A stretch of DNA of 64,000 nucleotides from Synaphobranchus kaupii (lineage: Eukaryota > Chordata > Actinopteri > Anguilliformes > Synaphobranchidae), in contig CM056376.1 in NCBI GenBank assembly GCA_029718625.1, positions 29,698,226 through 29,762,225 of the forward strand, read 5' to 3'. The stretch's first letter is position 1. The number at the start of each line of letters is the position of its first letter. This document shows, piece by piece, positions 52,443 to 64,000 of the stretch. Position numbers and translations under genes: made by a program. The notes below the pieces were generated by a model. That model ran no database searches. It was not told the origin of the DNA and saw only the letters and a list, made by a program, of their open reading frames with translations.

Positions 52443-52459
52443 GCTTTATCTCCTTACAT

Positions 52460-52770
52460 TATTCATTCGCACTTGTTTAAGTTTCATATGGTGAAAGGCC
52501 ACAGCGAAGGTGAGCGGATCGCTGTGTTATTATCATTCCAGGGAGCCGCTCTGTCTGCCCCAGGGGTTTCTGGGAGTGTGGCGCCCGTTGCCACGCCGAC
52601 AGATGCGAGCCCCACTGGTCCCCCATCACAGGGCAGTGTGTGTGATGTAAACTGTTTTATAAGCCGGGACAGTGCTATAACGCTGGTCCAGCTGAAGAGC
52701 CCTGTTACTATGGCTGCTGATAGGGGCAATTAAACACGTTGCATTAAACACATGCTTCTGGTTGCACACC
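52460..52770. promoter_or_regulatory. candidate conserved non-coding element
   Basis: Complex, repeat-free sequence such as GATAGGGGCAATTAAACACG at about 52718 and GTGATGTAAACTGTTTTATA at about 52641. The overlapping open frames on both strands lack domains. Candidate enhancer by texture. Confidence 0.28.
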
Positions 52771-53039
52771 CAGCGGAAAATAAATTATCATTTTTTAAAT
52801 GCAATTAATTTTTATATATGCATACTACACATAAAAAAGGTTTTATTTTGTGTCACACATTACGAATACATGACCGCCCAAATGATGTAAAGTGCTGTAC
52901 TCGTGTCTGATAGCAATCTCATGTAAAAAGGTATTTGTTAATAGTACAGTTTAGTATCATGCAGTCTAGTATTTAAGTGCGCAACCTAATTGACAAGCGC
53001 CAGAAAACCGATGCCTGAGTATAAAATAAATTCTGATTG

Positions 53040-53350
53040 CGGTGTTTTAGGATCTCTCCAGAAATTCCCTGCAGCTAATTGTGTTTTTTGGGCGGACCGG
53101 AGGAGCGGGTGAGGTAACTGTCAGATCCACAGGCGCCGGGAGACTGCAGGAGTTCGCCACAAAGGGAATTTTGAAAAGCTCGATTCGTTACTGTAAGTGT
53201 GAGAGAATTAATAATGCATCACAGAGGATTCATAAAGCAGCGCTGTGACTCCCCGCAGCCCCTGGAGTGGAACAGCAGACCCCAGTCATTAGGGCTTTGT
53301 TCTGCCCATGAATTTTCATAAATGCGATGTTACCATAAGCTGCAAGGGAG
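53040..53350. promoter_or_regulatory. candidate conserved non-coding element
   Basis: Complex sequence with AGAGAATTAATAATGCATCA at about 53202 and GAATTTTCATAAATGCGATG at about 53310. No frame is coding. Confidence 0.28.
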
Positions 53351-53582
53351 GGGCCCGCTCCGCGCTTTGCGTGTAAACTCGTACATGCTTAAACATGCAG
53401 CGCGTAGCCCGCTAACGTGTCCCCGCGGTCCTGACTCCGTGTGCTGTGTGTGTCACGCTCTATGCAAAAGAAGGGTGACCATAGAAACGCCCTTCTAATT
53501 GAAGAGTCCCCCATGGGGTAACCGACTTTACTGAGAAGAGCATCTCCCAAAAACAGAAATATCATTACTGCGAGGAAGAGGA

Positions 53583-53800
53583 TGAAGTGGTGATGATGAT
53601 GATGATGATGATAAGCACTATACCTCCTGCACAAGCAAAGCGTGAGGACTAGGAAGCTGTAGACAATTCTGTGTGTGTGCGTGCATGTGTGCATGTGGGT
53701 GTGTGTGTGTGCGTGCATGTGTGCATGTGGGTGTGTGTGTGCGTGCATGTGTGCATGTGGGTGTGTGCGTGGAAGCATGTGTGTGTCCATATGTGTGCGT
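53583..53800. repeat. GAT trinucleotide and 26-28-bp GTGCATGTG minisatellite
   Basis: (GAT)n at about 53592-53612. Then about four copies of GTGTGTGCGTGCATGTGTGC followed by ATGTGG. Confidence 0.92.
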
Positions 53801-54455
53801 GCACACTCGCATGCATCTTGTTATCAGAAAACTTTAAAATGTTTTTCTTCCAAACACATCTGCATGAAAACCATTTCAAGCATTACAGAGCCTGAACTCT
53901 CCTTTTACCCCGTGTTTCTGTAAATTATTCACATAAAAATATATTTTTTATTTATGTTTTCATTTATTTCTTTTTTATGTGAGGTAAATGTAGATTCGGC
54001 CAGCCCAAGGGTGTAAGAAGACTGAGGAAGCAACAGCTAAAGAGTGAGAGAAAACACAAAGGGCAAAACGAGAGGGAGAGAGAGAGACAGAGTGAAAGAG
54101 GGAGGCTGAGAGAGAGAGGGAGGGGGGTGTGTGTATGCTGTCACAAGCAATTTCCTCAGGATTCACCAAATAATGGGTACAGCAGCCCTGGAAAATTAAC
54201 AACGCATAAATTATAATGAATTTATCCTCATTTTTTCTCCCTCAGTTTTTTTTCAGTCTCAGAGTTGAAGGCACTGGGGTGTCACAGTCTTTCTGCTCCT
54301 CTTTTGATCTGTAGGAGAGGAAGGCAGTCTGGGTGGAGGTGAAAGGCGCTGAATCGAGGCGCAACAGAAAGGCGCTAAAACGAGGCAAACAGACTGACGC
54401 CTTGTGTAGACGCAGGTTTCACAGAAGCCAAGCAAAGCCTGTGGTGTCCTGTAAG
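53801..54455. other. non-coding DNA
   Basis: A GA-rich patch lies at about 54069-54125. Nothing else is supported. Confidence 0.35.
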
Positions 54456-54835
54456 CACTGATCTGCCATATCACTGATCCGCCATGTCACTGATCCTCCA
54501 TGTCACTGATCCGCCATGTCACTGATCCGCCTTGTCACTGATCCTCCATGTCACTGATCCTCCATGTCACTGATCCGCCTTGTCACTGATCCACCATATC
54601 ACTGATCCTCCATGTCACTGATCCGCCATGTCACTGATCCTCCATGTCACTGATCCACCATGTCACTGATCCGCCTTGTCACTGATCCGCCTTGTCACTG
54701 ATCCGCCATATCACTGATCCTCCATGTCACTGATCCGCCTTGTCACTGATCCGCCTTGTCACTGATCCGCCATATCACTGATCCTCCATGTCACTGATCC
54801 GCAATGTCACTGATCCACCATGTCACTGATCCTTC
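54456..54835. repeat. 16-bp minisatellite, about 23 copies
   Basis: The unit GTCACTGATCCGCCAT has variants CTCCAT, GCCTT and ACCAT at its 3' half. Confidence 0.96.
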
Positions 54836-56378
54836 TACCTGTCTGTGTAACTGATATGTATCTTGTCTGCATTGTGTTGTGATGAAGATGCCCAAGTCTG
54901 TCAAATGTTGCTGAATTAAAACACATAGAAAACACACTCTCAGGGATCTCTCAATGGCAGTCGCCGAAAGGAAACCACCAATTAGCTTCAAACTAAAGAC
55001 TTACTAGATTCCATTAACGTTATCTAGCGAACGTTATTGTAACGTTATAGCTAAACTAGCTAATAAAATATACATTTATAAAAACATTTAACACCGCTAT
55101 ATACATTCATTATACTCCCGAAGAATCCTTTAACATTACATTAATGTTCATGGCTGATTTATGAAGCTTATATAATTATTATTTGTAAAATATATCAAAT
55201 CTGCTTCATAACTGAACATTCCGATTAGATGGCATTAACGGAGTTAGCTTTGTGATAACCCTTTGGCGATCACCCTTGGAATATATACAATGGTGACTCC
55301 CAGTAGAAACATTAGAATATACAATATATAGAGAGATACAGAATAGCCGTACAGACTTTTATTCTATAGAATTCGGTGGTTAAGACCGCGACGATGAGCT
55401 GCTTTTCAGAAATACAGAAAAGAATGCGAGCTCGTCGAGCACTCTTTTTTTTAACCATCTTGAGCGGCGTTGTTTCAGATTGGTTGGTAAAAACATTTAT
55501 TTATGGGGCTTCCAAAAATGTATTTGAAATAACTCTTTAAATAAATATTTAAGATTTTTGTATTATTTGGATTTAAATACATTTTAAAATTGGAAAATGC
55601 TGCAGAAGCCTGACATGTTGCCAGCCACGACAGTACAAGTATTTTAGATAAATAAAAAGGGTTTTTTTTCCTGGGCATTTCAAATAGACTATACCCGAAA
55701 TAAAGCACTGGAGCACTCATTAGAAGTCTGCACGTTATTATTATTTCAACTTGCTTCTTCCTCAGAGTCAACAGTCTGTCAACTCAGTCTGTTGACTTCC
55801 TCAGTCAACTGTTTTATGTTTAAATGCGTTTAACATTTTGACCTAGGTATGCTCATTAATCTCATTTCCAGTATTTGATTTCTATGACTTATTTTTCTTG
55901 TAGATTGTTCTACAGTGGGAAGAGCAGGGCTCTGGTTCTTTTAAGGGATTCTGTGCTCCGAGTTGAAAATGAAAAAATGAAAATTCCCGAGTGGCTATGC
56001 TCTTATAAATGTGACCGGTTGGGTGCAGTGGGTGTTTATCATGAGGACACGTGCAATCTAGGCACAATGCTCATGTTTGTCCCTCTCCTTTCCACAGGAA
56101 AATCAGTTTAGTGTCAAGGCGCTGATCATTTCAAATGTACATCTGTGCGTACATTTCCCAGCTTCCCATTTTGATTGTGCCGTTTGCCTGGAGAGTTCTG
56201 GAGCATTCCGGAATGTGACCCCCAGGGGAGTCAGCGTGGCCTTGAACCCATTCATGTTCCAAATCCATTTACAGTGTCCTTTTCTGCAAGCACACTGCAG
56301 AAAAGTAATTTCTTACATTATAGGCGACTGGCAGAACTTTTTGCATTTTTTCTTTTTTAAATAGTAATCCATTCATAG
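54836..56378. other. non-coding, AT-rich DNA
   Basis: Includes a repeat-like ACGTTATCTAGCGAACGTTA stretch at about 55017. A 9-bp-stem hairpin, AGTCAACAG/CTGTTGACT, lies at about 55766-55797. No gene is supported. Open frames of 60-100 codons here lack recognisable domains. Confidence 0.35.
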
Positions 56379-56467
56379 AGATTAAGTACCTTTCTGTAGA
56401 GTACAACAGCAGTCCTACCTGAGAATTAAACCAGCCCAGTTCCCTAACCATTATACTACACTGCCAC
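56379..56467 (-). mobile_element. tRNA-derived SINE head, minus strand
   Basis: On the minus strand GGCAGTGTAGTATAATGGTT then AGGGAACTGGGC carries an A-box-like promoter. The later CTGCTGTTGTACTC and AAGGTACTTAAT match the well-known fish SINE body. The B box is eroded (GGTTTAATTCT). Confidence 0.7.
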
Positions 56468-57150
56468 CCGACACCTTCTCCACTACTGCTAAACCTCCAG
56501 TTTAATCCCCTGGTTAACATTTCTGCAGATCATCATTCGATTTCAGGAAAGGACGGCGCGAGAATTTTAGACGGATGGTAAAATGGTAATAAAAATGATG
56601 ACAATCTAATAACAATCTATTAATTTAACAATAAGAAACACAAACAAAACAGCGCAAAACAACTTGAGACTAATGACATTCCAATTCCGTGATGCACGAC
56701 TTTTCCGCAGAGAGAGAAGGAAGCGTCCCTCAGAAGAGCCGCCCCCCCCCTCCACGGATCTGGAGTACGCCTGACAAACACCAAAACAACTCAAACAAAG
56801 GGCTCCGGAGAAATAATGAAATAAATAAAGACAGCGAACAGAAGGAACAACAATTATTTATGTAAATAATGTGGCATTGCTGCTTATAATTAGTGAAAGA
56901 ATTAAGCAAGAAAGGAAAGAGAGAAAGAACAACATCATGCATGTCACCAGACTCATTTTCATATGCAAATGAACAATCAAAATTATAAATGGAAATAAGT
57001 GGGTCGTGGGTGGGGGGGGTGGGGGGCGTTCCCTGTATTCCTCTGTTTGGGATTCATTAGCTGTGGAAACAGTGGCAGCGACGGAGGATTTTATTTGACA
57101 TTCAGGGTGAGAATGAAGAGAAAGTGGGAAACAAGAAAGTAGAAACAAGT
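56468..57150. promoter_or_regulatory. non-coding DNA, candidate conserved block at 56820-57000
   Basis: GGCATTGCTGCTTATAATTA and TTTTCATATGCAAATGAACA (an octamer-like ATGCAAAT) occur in complex AT-rich sequence. The functional call is speculative. Confidence 0.22.
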
Positions 57151-57154
57151 GTGT

Positions 57155-57185
<31 letters not shown>

Positions 57186-57192
57186 GGGGGGG
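57150..57192. repeat. (GT)n followed by about 24 G
   Basis: A GT run leads into an uninterrupted poly-G tract at 57169-57192. Confidence 0.95.
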
Positions 57193-57820
57193 TATGACAG
57201 AATATGTTTGACAGTAGCGAACATGCCTGATGGGAATTGCTGGCGGTTAGGGTGGGGTGGTGAAATGGAAATATGCCCCCCCATTCCCAAATTCCGATGG
57301 AATTCTGATTAGCAGCAGTGAAAGTGACTCCACTGTCTCTGTGGTCTTAACTGTTAGGGTTAGGGACCCTGTTTACATGCGGCCTATGTACAGTATTCTG
57401 GTGTGTATAAATATGTAAAAGCTAAAATAGTGGGAAACGTGCATCAACTTGAGAAACAAAAAACCCTGAATTCCAGAAAAATACGGATAATTCAAAAGCT
57501 CCCAAAAAAAACTTCAGGATTTCTCACTTATCCCTGGAAAACCCTCTAATTTTTCTCGCACGGTCTTGCACACCGATGAAGGCTAACGCCAGAACGTTTG
57601 TGTGCACTGCTCTTGTGGAATAATTCAAAATACTTGATGCTGACTCAATGCTAAGGAAACACATTCGTAGGCCTGTCAGTCTGTGCAGTGCAGGATGTTA
57701 GAAATGGCGCCCAAACTGCAGGCCATTTGGAATACGCTTTTAGATTTATGCAAACAGCCCTCGTTGCATGGAATAACAATACTATCAGAACACACAAATG
57801 TAACATTCAGAATACTAATT
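57193..57820. other. non-coding DNA with Penelope-tail-like segment
   Basis: At about 57567-57625, CCGATGAAGGCTAACGCCAG then AACGTTTGTG resembles the GATGAAGGC...GCC(G)AAACG tail motif of retroelements with hammerhead-like 3' ends. It is degenerate. No gene is supported. Confidence 0.3.
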
Positions 57821-57935
57821 CCTGAATTCCACAACATTCCGAATATGACACAGTCCGAATATGCCACATTCCGAATATGCCACAGTCCGAATATGCCACA
57901 TTCCGAATATGCCACAGTTCGAATATGCCACAGTC
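57821..57935. repeat. 16-bp minisatellite, about seven copies
   Basis: The unit CAGTCCGAATATGCCA has CATTC variants. Confidence 0.93.
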
Positions 57936-58088
57936 CTTAATTTGTGTCAGTGAAATGGAGGCGTGGCTGAGCGGCTTTCATTGACTGAAAATCTCTTAAG
58001 GCCGTTCTGATAAAAGCTCTGCTCTATTGATTAAGATATAAACCCGAGCTTTACTCCATCAGCAAAGCAAAACCAAACTGGACAAAGT

Positions 58089-58130
58089 CCCCCCCACAAC
58101 CCCCTACCCCCGACCCCCCACCCCCCAACA
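58089..58130 (-). other. strong G-quadruplex motif
   Basis: Five C runs of 5-7 separated by 1-4 bases on the plus strand give five G runs on the minus strand. Confidence 0.8.
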
Positions 58131-59060
58131 CACATTTAGAATCAAACTTACACAACAAATTTTAGGTGATGTGGTTATACAGAAAAATTACTCTTGTAAT
58201 GGTAAGACTATCAGTTACAGGCAAATCACCGAGCTATCATGAGAAACCATTGCCTCTTTGGTAGAATTACTTCTTGAAAATATCAATCTTAAGACACTGA
58301 CACCACATCAGGACCTACCAGATGTAACAGGATTAGTTATGCTTCCACTTTCCACTACTACTGTTTATAATGTATTTTTTAATGGTTTTATTATTCTAAT
58401 ATCCTATATTATTCTGTATTTATCTATATATTGTATATTCTAATGTTTCTATTGGGAGTCAAAACTTTAGGCTTAGACCAGAATTGCAGAGACTGTCGGC
58501 ATGTCTAGTGACTGTATTGTACTTTGAAATCAAGTGTTTACAATCGGTAAGTTATTGGTGGCTCACCAAATGTGCTTGCCCTTTTTGCAACGTCCTAAAT
58601 ATTCCTCAGAATTTGAATACCCAGTTTGAATATTTGTGACTCTATTTTATACTGCAGTTAGTTTTTAGTGCCGTCATGCAGAATTGCATCATGCAGAGTT
58701 GTGTTCTGTGCTTCGTTCTCTGCCTCCTGGGTGTAGCTGTTGAAGTTGGAGTCCCGCTGAATGGATTTTTAACAGTCCATAAAGAGCATTATAGCCAGTA
58801 ATTATAGCCAGCAATGAGCTTTGTAATCCATGACACATTTTGTGCTGTTTACTGGGTAATTTATGAGGATTGGTACAGTTTAATTAATTTGACCAAATGT
58901 GTTTATTCTGTCCTAACAGCGCAGTGATTGCACTAACTATCGAGCCATGAAAGCACACTTTGACTGTGCTTGAGCTTTTCAAACAGTGCCTGAGAGGAAA
59001 AGTGGGGTTTTGTCGATTAGCTGTCGAAGCTACACATTCTCACTCCCAACTCGTGAACAT
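58131..59060. other. non-coding DNA, candidate conserved block at 58780-58950
   Basis: GTACAGTTTAATTAATTTGA at about 58873 and AATGAGCTTTGTAATCCATG at about 58813 lie in repeat-free sequence. Candidate regulatory DNA by texture only. Confidence 0.22.
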
Positions 59061-59067
59061 ATGGACG

Positions 59068-59349
59068 TTTGGTCAGGACCCCTTGTCGTCACTTTTCAAC
59101 GCATTGGGTACCCCTATAGCATCATTTTTCTATGTGCAGGTTAGTCCGATAGACTTTCGTGGAAGGTTGATGCTAGATTGGATAGCCCGGAGGGACCTGG
59201 GCGGGACCCTGGGACACTATCTTTTTTTAGATTTTTTACATTTAAATAAAATAATAATTTTTATTTCAAAAATTGTTGATAACAATATGGTAGCAAAAAG
59301 GGACACTATCTTAACAAGGGGTCCTGACCATTTTGGGGTCCTGACCAAA
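59068..59349. mobile_element. inverted-repeat-bounded MITE candidate
   Basis: TTTGGTCAGGACCCC at 59068-59082 recurs inverted at 59335-59349. A second inverted copy, ACAAGGGGTCCTGACC (59314-59329), lies just inside. No clear target duplication is seen. Confidence 0.5.
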
Positions 59350-59714
59350 GTGACCATTTAAGAGATCGGAGGCCTGTTCTGACAGAGTGCACAGTCCAGT
59401 TGGTGGCTCTGTATAAAAATACATGCAGATCTTTTCTAATCTATTCAGTACTGATTACCTCATGCATGAGGCCCAGCACCGGCCAGTGGAATCATGGGAA
59501 TGCTGTTGTGTAAGAGGGGGGAAGGTCAGCTGCGGGTTTTGACCCGGATATGATTACCCTGCCAAGCTGAAGACCGAGGTCACCGACTAAGGCAACCAAT
59601 CACGATCACACTTTATTTTCCTGGGGTGATGTCACATTCTGAAGGGGGTGATCCGTGCGCTAACTCACATCTCTGATCTACACTACAGGTGCAAACTGCA
59701 TGGCTCTACATTAA
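59350..59714. other. non-coding DNA
   Basis: Nothing recognisable. Confidence 0.3.
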
Positions 59715-59925
59715 TGGACCAGTTTGGGGGTGTTAAATGCCAAGTTTGGGGGTGTTAAATTGCCCAGTTTGGGGGTGTTGGTGGCCCAGTTTGGGGGGTG
59801 TTAAAAGCCCAATTTGGAGGTGTTAAAGTCTCAGTTTGGGGCTGTTATAGGGCCAGTTTGGGGGTGTTATAGGCTCAGTTCGGTGGTGTTATAGGGCCCA
59901 ATTTGGGGGTGTTAACAGAAGGAGG
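59715..59925. repeat. about 22-bp minisatellite, ten copies
   Basis: Degenerate units of CCAGTTTGGGGGTGTTAAA with 2-4 variable bases. Confidence 0.92.
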
Positions 59926-60422
59926 TGAACTGCTTTGAGAGGTGAGGGAGAGGGAATATCTTTGGGGAAATTGAATATTTTAAACAGAGAGAGGGGGGTG
60001 ATCTTCTGAGGCCAATTAATAAGGAATACAAAGCAGGGGTGCAATCTGCTCAGGTTTGGACACAGGGGTAGGAGGGGGAGGTGAATGGTTATCCACCCCC
60101 CTGGATACCCGTCTCTCTTTGCGGGGCATTGAGGATCATATTAATCATAATGCTTCTTTATCTCAGTCCGTCTGTCTCTGGACCCGTGTGAGGTATTGGG
60201 GGGTATGGGGGGGTTTGTTGACGCCGCACTTGGCCAGCTGCACGGGAGCCAGACCACCCTGCCCAGGGGGGTTTGGGGTGGGGGGGGCGACCTCGTCCTA
60301 CTGAGACACGAGCGCGCCCACACCAGCCCCCCCTCCACACCAGCCCCCACTGCCCCACACCTGCTCAGCCTGTATCTGCTGCCAACGGCAACCACAATAA
60401 CACCTGGACATGAGTCACAGAG
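59926..60422. other. non-coding, GC-rich DNA
   Basis: G and C runs at about 60278-60290 and 60327-60333. Open frames on both strands lack domains. Confidence 0.35.
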
Positions 60423-61625
60423 ACACACACACACACATACACACATGCACAATCTCTCTCACACACACAAATGCATGCACACACACGCACAATCTCTCTC
60501 ACACACACACACTCACAGATACAATCCCTCTCTAACACACACACATGCACACACACACACACACACACGCATAATCTCTCTCACACACACACACATACAC
60601 ACACGCATAATCTCTCACACACACATGCACACACACACAATCTCTCACACACACATACACACAGACAAGCTCACAGATACAATCCCTCTCTAACACACAC
60701 GCTCACAGATACAATCCCTCTCTCACATACACACACACAAGCTCACAGATACAATCCCTCTCTCACACACACACATGCACACACACACAATCTCTCTTAC
60801 ACACACACACACACACACGCTCACAGATACAATCCCTCTCTCACATACACACACACAAGCTCACAGATACAATCCCTCTCTCACACACACACATGCACAC
60901 ACACACAATCCCTCTCTCACATACACACACACAAGCTCACAGATACAATCCCTCTCTCACACACACACATGCACACACACACAATCTCTCTTACACACAC
61001 ACACACACACGCTCACAGATACAATCCCTCTCTCACACACACATACACACACACATACACGCACGCACAATCTCTCACACACACACATGCTCACAGAAAC
61101 AATCCCTCTCTCACACATACACATGCACACACACACATACACAGACATACAATCTCTCACACACACACACACACGCTCACAGATACAATCCCTCTCTCAC
61201 ACACACACATGCACACACACACACACTCACGCATACAATCTCTCACACACTCACACACATATACAGTCTCTCTCAGACACACACTCACGCACACATGCAA
61301 TCTCTCTCACACACTCACACACATATACAGTCTCTCTCAGACACACACTCACGCACACATACAATCTCTCTCTCACACACTCACACACATATACAGTCTC
61401 TCAGACACACACTTGCACACACACACAATCTCTCTCACACACACACACACACATACACGCACATAAAATCTTTTTCTCACACACATATACAATCTCTCTC
61501 TCACACACACACATATACAGTCTCTCTCACACACTCACACACACATACAATCTCTCTCTCACACACACACATATACAGTTTCTCTCAGACACACACTCAC
61601 ACACACATACAATCTCTCTCTCACC
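60423..61625. repeat. CA-rich compound minisatellite
   Basis: ACAC tracts are punctuated by AATCTCTCTCAC and by GCTCACAGATACAATCCCTC. This gives irregular units of about 40-100 bp over 1.2 kb. The long His-Thr-rich frames (up to 367 codons) are repeat translations. Confidence 0.96.
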
Positions 61626-62108
61626 CCACCCCCCCAGCAGACCCTTACCCTTAACATGGTCTCCCGTGAGCTGTCAGCACAGATCACCTCATACACTCAC
61701 CTGGGCAACAAACACACCTGTGTGCCCCCCCCCCACCCCCCATATCGAGTTTAGCTTGTCCACACTGGACCCCCCCTCAGCGGGCACACCCAAAAACGCA
61801 CACCCCGCTTGGTCTCCCCGCCCCCCTCTCTCAGGAGACCCAGGCGTTGTGTCCGTTAGACAGGAGAAAGGCCCGTGAGCATCACCACGGTTACGCCCGC
61901 CACGTTACGGAATCATCACTTTCCCAGCCCGCCACCACACCCCTCCACCCCGGCCCCGGTGTTTACCACCATTGGGCTGCTCGTTACCAGGGCGATGATG
62001 GCCGCTATTCTGAGCCGCCAGCGTTCTTCGCTCTACTGCTCTCCAATCATCATTTTTTATTTTGCTCCGGTAGATTCTTTCGGATACTAGCTTCTTACCA
62101 GCCTACAG
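61626..62108. other. non-coding, C-rich DNA
   Basis: No gene. Several C runs lie at about 61626-61800. Confidence 0.35.
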
Positions 62109-62296
62109 CAGGGATCTCACTCTCCGGGCCTGGAGGGCCGCCGTGCCTGTGGGCTCCTGTGGGCTCCTGTCAATCACCAGCCAGTTTGTGTGTGGGACTC
62201 TTTAGCCAATCACAAGTATGAATTAGGGACTTAGCTGCTGAGACGCTAAAAACCAGCAGATTCTGCGACCCCCAGGACTGAAGTCTGACACCCCTG
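62109..62296. mobile_element. short hAT-like MITE
   Basis: CAGGGATCTCACTCTCCGGG then CCTGGAGGGCCG at the left, and CGACCCCCAGGACTGAAGTC then TGACACCCCTG at the right, match the common fish CAGGGGTGTCAAACTC...CTGGAGGGCC inverted ends. I find no clear 8-bp target duplication. Confidence 0.65.
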
Positions 62297-62863
62297 GTGT
62301 GTCGTGTCCTTTTACATATATATTTTATATATTTTATATGATTTTTAGCTGCGTTATCAGACTCTAATCAGGCTAAGCTAATCCATACAGCCCTCACATA
62401 TTTAGCTTCCTGCTGTAGATACACTAATGTTTGGGCTGGAAGATGTAGCACATGAGAGAACCAGTGACCTCCGCTGTATATAACCAAGGACGCCACTATA
62501 TGGTTGGGAAATTATTTGGGACTGAAATGGACCCGCCAGTAAATGCTAACTCCCCCCTCCCCTCACACCCCTGCCCTTTCACTTAACCTTGGCTGGGGCC
62601 CAGGTGGGGGTGTGATCCCCTGTAACCCCCGGAAACCCCCGAACCTTTAACGCAGGTCTCCATACCACCTCCTAATCACACACACAAACACGCAATCATA
62701 CACACAGAGGGGTAAACTTACACACAAATCCATGTCCTCACAATGCATATGTTCCTGACTCCAGTCTGCCCTGTTACCAGCTCATTGAGAATCCGTCCAT
62801 AATCACACCCCTTCATTTTATATTCAGTTAAGCTGTTCCACGTGCCCTACTGTGTGTATTATA
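62297..62863. other. non-coding DNA
   Basis: Short ACACA patches at about 62677-62710. No gene. Confidence 0.35.
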
Positions 62864-63630
62864 CAGTCCCACCAGGATCTTGTGCCGTTTTTTTTGTGAT
62901 TGTTGCGGCCTAAAATGCTTGATTTCTCTGCAGCTTTTCTTAAAAGTTGCGATGAAAAGTGCAATGTTTTGTATGTGTTTGTTGCGATGAAGTTGCGGTA
63001 ATTAGTGAAAGTTGCAAATAAAAATTGCGATTTCAAAAATGAATATGTAATTCAATACAAAATCATATGTAATATAAGTTCAGTTAGAATGAAACAGTAC
63101 TGTAGGTATAACACAACTGGAAATATTATGGAGCTTGTGTTCTGAGTAGGCCTAACCATTAAAAAAAGGCTCAATATAACAAAAATGTTTTGCTTTATTT
63201 GTAAATTGAAATGTGAAACCTGAAAATCACAGTTAACATGGAGTAATTCTTGGAGTAATTCTGTTTGCTCTCGTGTGATATGCGGAAGTAGCCTATGTGT
63301 AAACACGGAGACTCGTGACAGCAGAACCCAAACGCGCTTTTATTATGAAACCATTTTTACACTTAGTAATGACGGGAAAACTGACCCTGCTTTATGAGAC
63401 TTGCTACAACGGAGGAGATATTTTAGTAAAAACATTTTGTAAGTTGCCTATTTGTGTTTGAAATCATTTGTGTTCTTCGAGCCGGGGTCGTAACACAACG
63501 ATTTGACCATTTTTCGCGGGAAAGTTGCGGTGATTGGAAAAAAATGCTCTCGCAACTTTCAGTTGATTGAGTTTCATTGATTTTTCCTTAATAGTTGCGA
63601 TCGCGACATCGCAAAATCCTGGAGGGACTG
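62864..63630. mobile_element. hAT-like non-autonomous element
   Basis: The left end CAGTCCCACCAGGATCTTGT and the right end (complement CAGTCCCTCCAGGATTTTGC) enclose 767 bp with recurrent GTTGCGAT/AGTTGCGG motifs. ATTATA flanks both sides as an imperfect target duplication. No transposase frame remains. Confidence 0.7.
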
Positions 63631-63694
63631 ATTATACATTCAAACTCTGCTGTACAGACACATGGCATATTACACATTATGGAATGTACACATA

Positions 63695-64000
63695 GAATCT
63701 CACATAGATGCATGCACACGCACATGCACACATACATGCACACTCTCTCACACACACAGACATACACACACATTTACACACACACACACACACGCACGCA
63801 CACACACTCACTCACATACATACACACAGGCACACACCACACACTCACTCACACACATACATACACACAGGCACACACGTGCACACACACAGATGTTTAC
63901 ACACATGCACACATACACTCACACACGCACACACACATATACACACTCACACGCATAGACGTGCACACATGCACAGACACACACGCACACAGACACACAC
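63695..64000. repeat. CA-rich microsatellite to window edge
   Basis: Interrupted ACAC/ATACAC tracts, continuing beyond the window. Confidence 0.95.

Noticed and set aside
52030..52480. Arg/Glu-rich or Leu/Ser/Pro-rich proteins
   Set aside because: They are translations of a pure GA/CT tract.
60471..61878. Long His/Thr-rich open frames (331 and 367 codons)
   Set aside because: They are translations of a CA-rich minisatellite in all frames, with no start context or domain.

Overview
This window looks like non-coding, repeat-dominated DNA from a ray-finned fish (teleost). The evidence is a fish-type mix of mobile elements: a Ty3/gypsy chromovirus, a Gmr1-type gypsy element with integrase upstream of reverse transcriptase, a Penelope-like element, TTAA-targeting Kolobok/T2 elements, PIF/Harbinger, hAT and Tc1/mariner derivatives and tRNA-derived SINE fragments. 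It also has very abundant CA/GT microsatellites and long poly-C/poly-G runs. I see no convincing intact cellular gene. The only complete or nearly complete reading frames belong to transposable elements. The species cannot be named from sequence alone.

Layout. 1-5.9 kb: a 28-bp satellite of about 210 copies, open at the left edge, with higher-order structure. 6-17.5 kb: single-copy-looking intronic or intergenic DNA with microsatellites, a Tc1-like MITE, minisatellites and several blocks that read like conserved non-coding elements. 17.48-33.37 kb: a very large inverted repeat (arms about 3.3 and 4.2 kb, spacer 1.2 kb). It is flanked by a possible 7-bp target duplication inside a GT-rich repeat. 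Its core is a pair of head-to-head Penelope-like copies, each with a hammerhead-ribozyme-like core in its 3' tail. The left arm was later split by a 7.2-kb chromovirus; the right arm preserves the empty site. 33.4-42 kb: minisatellites, a Harbinger derivative with a Myb-like ORF, a 500-N gap, a TAA-flanked MITE, a SINE, a T2-like MITE and a strong 20-bp hairpin. 42.0-48.88 kb: a Kolobok-like DNA transposon (TTAA, AGGGTAAG termini) with a THAP exon, which is split by a young 5.0-kb Gmr1-type retrotransposon. 48.9-64 kb: a 17-bp minisatellite, more putative conserved non-coding blocks, further minisatellites, a long CA-rich tract and two hAT-like elements.

How the parts interact. Two nests give relative ages: chromovirus inside palindrome/Penelope inside a GT array, and Gmr1 inside a Kolobok THAP exon inside a TTAA-bearing 17-bp array. 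The two LTRs of each retrotransposon differ, as far as I can align by eye, only by single-base homopolymer indels. Both insertions are therefore recent, and some broken reading frames may be consensus errors rather than biological decay.
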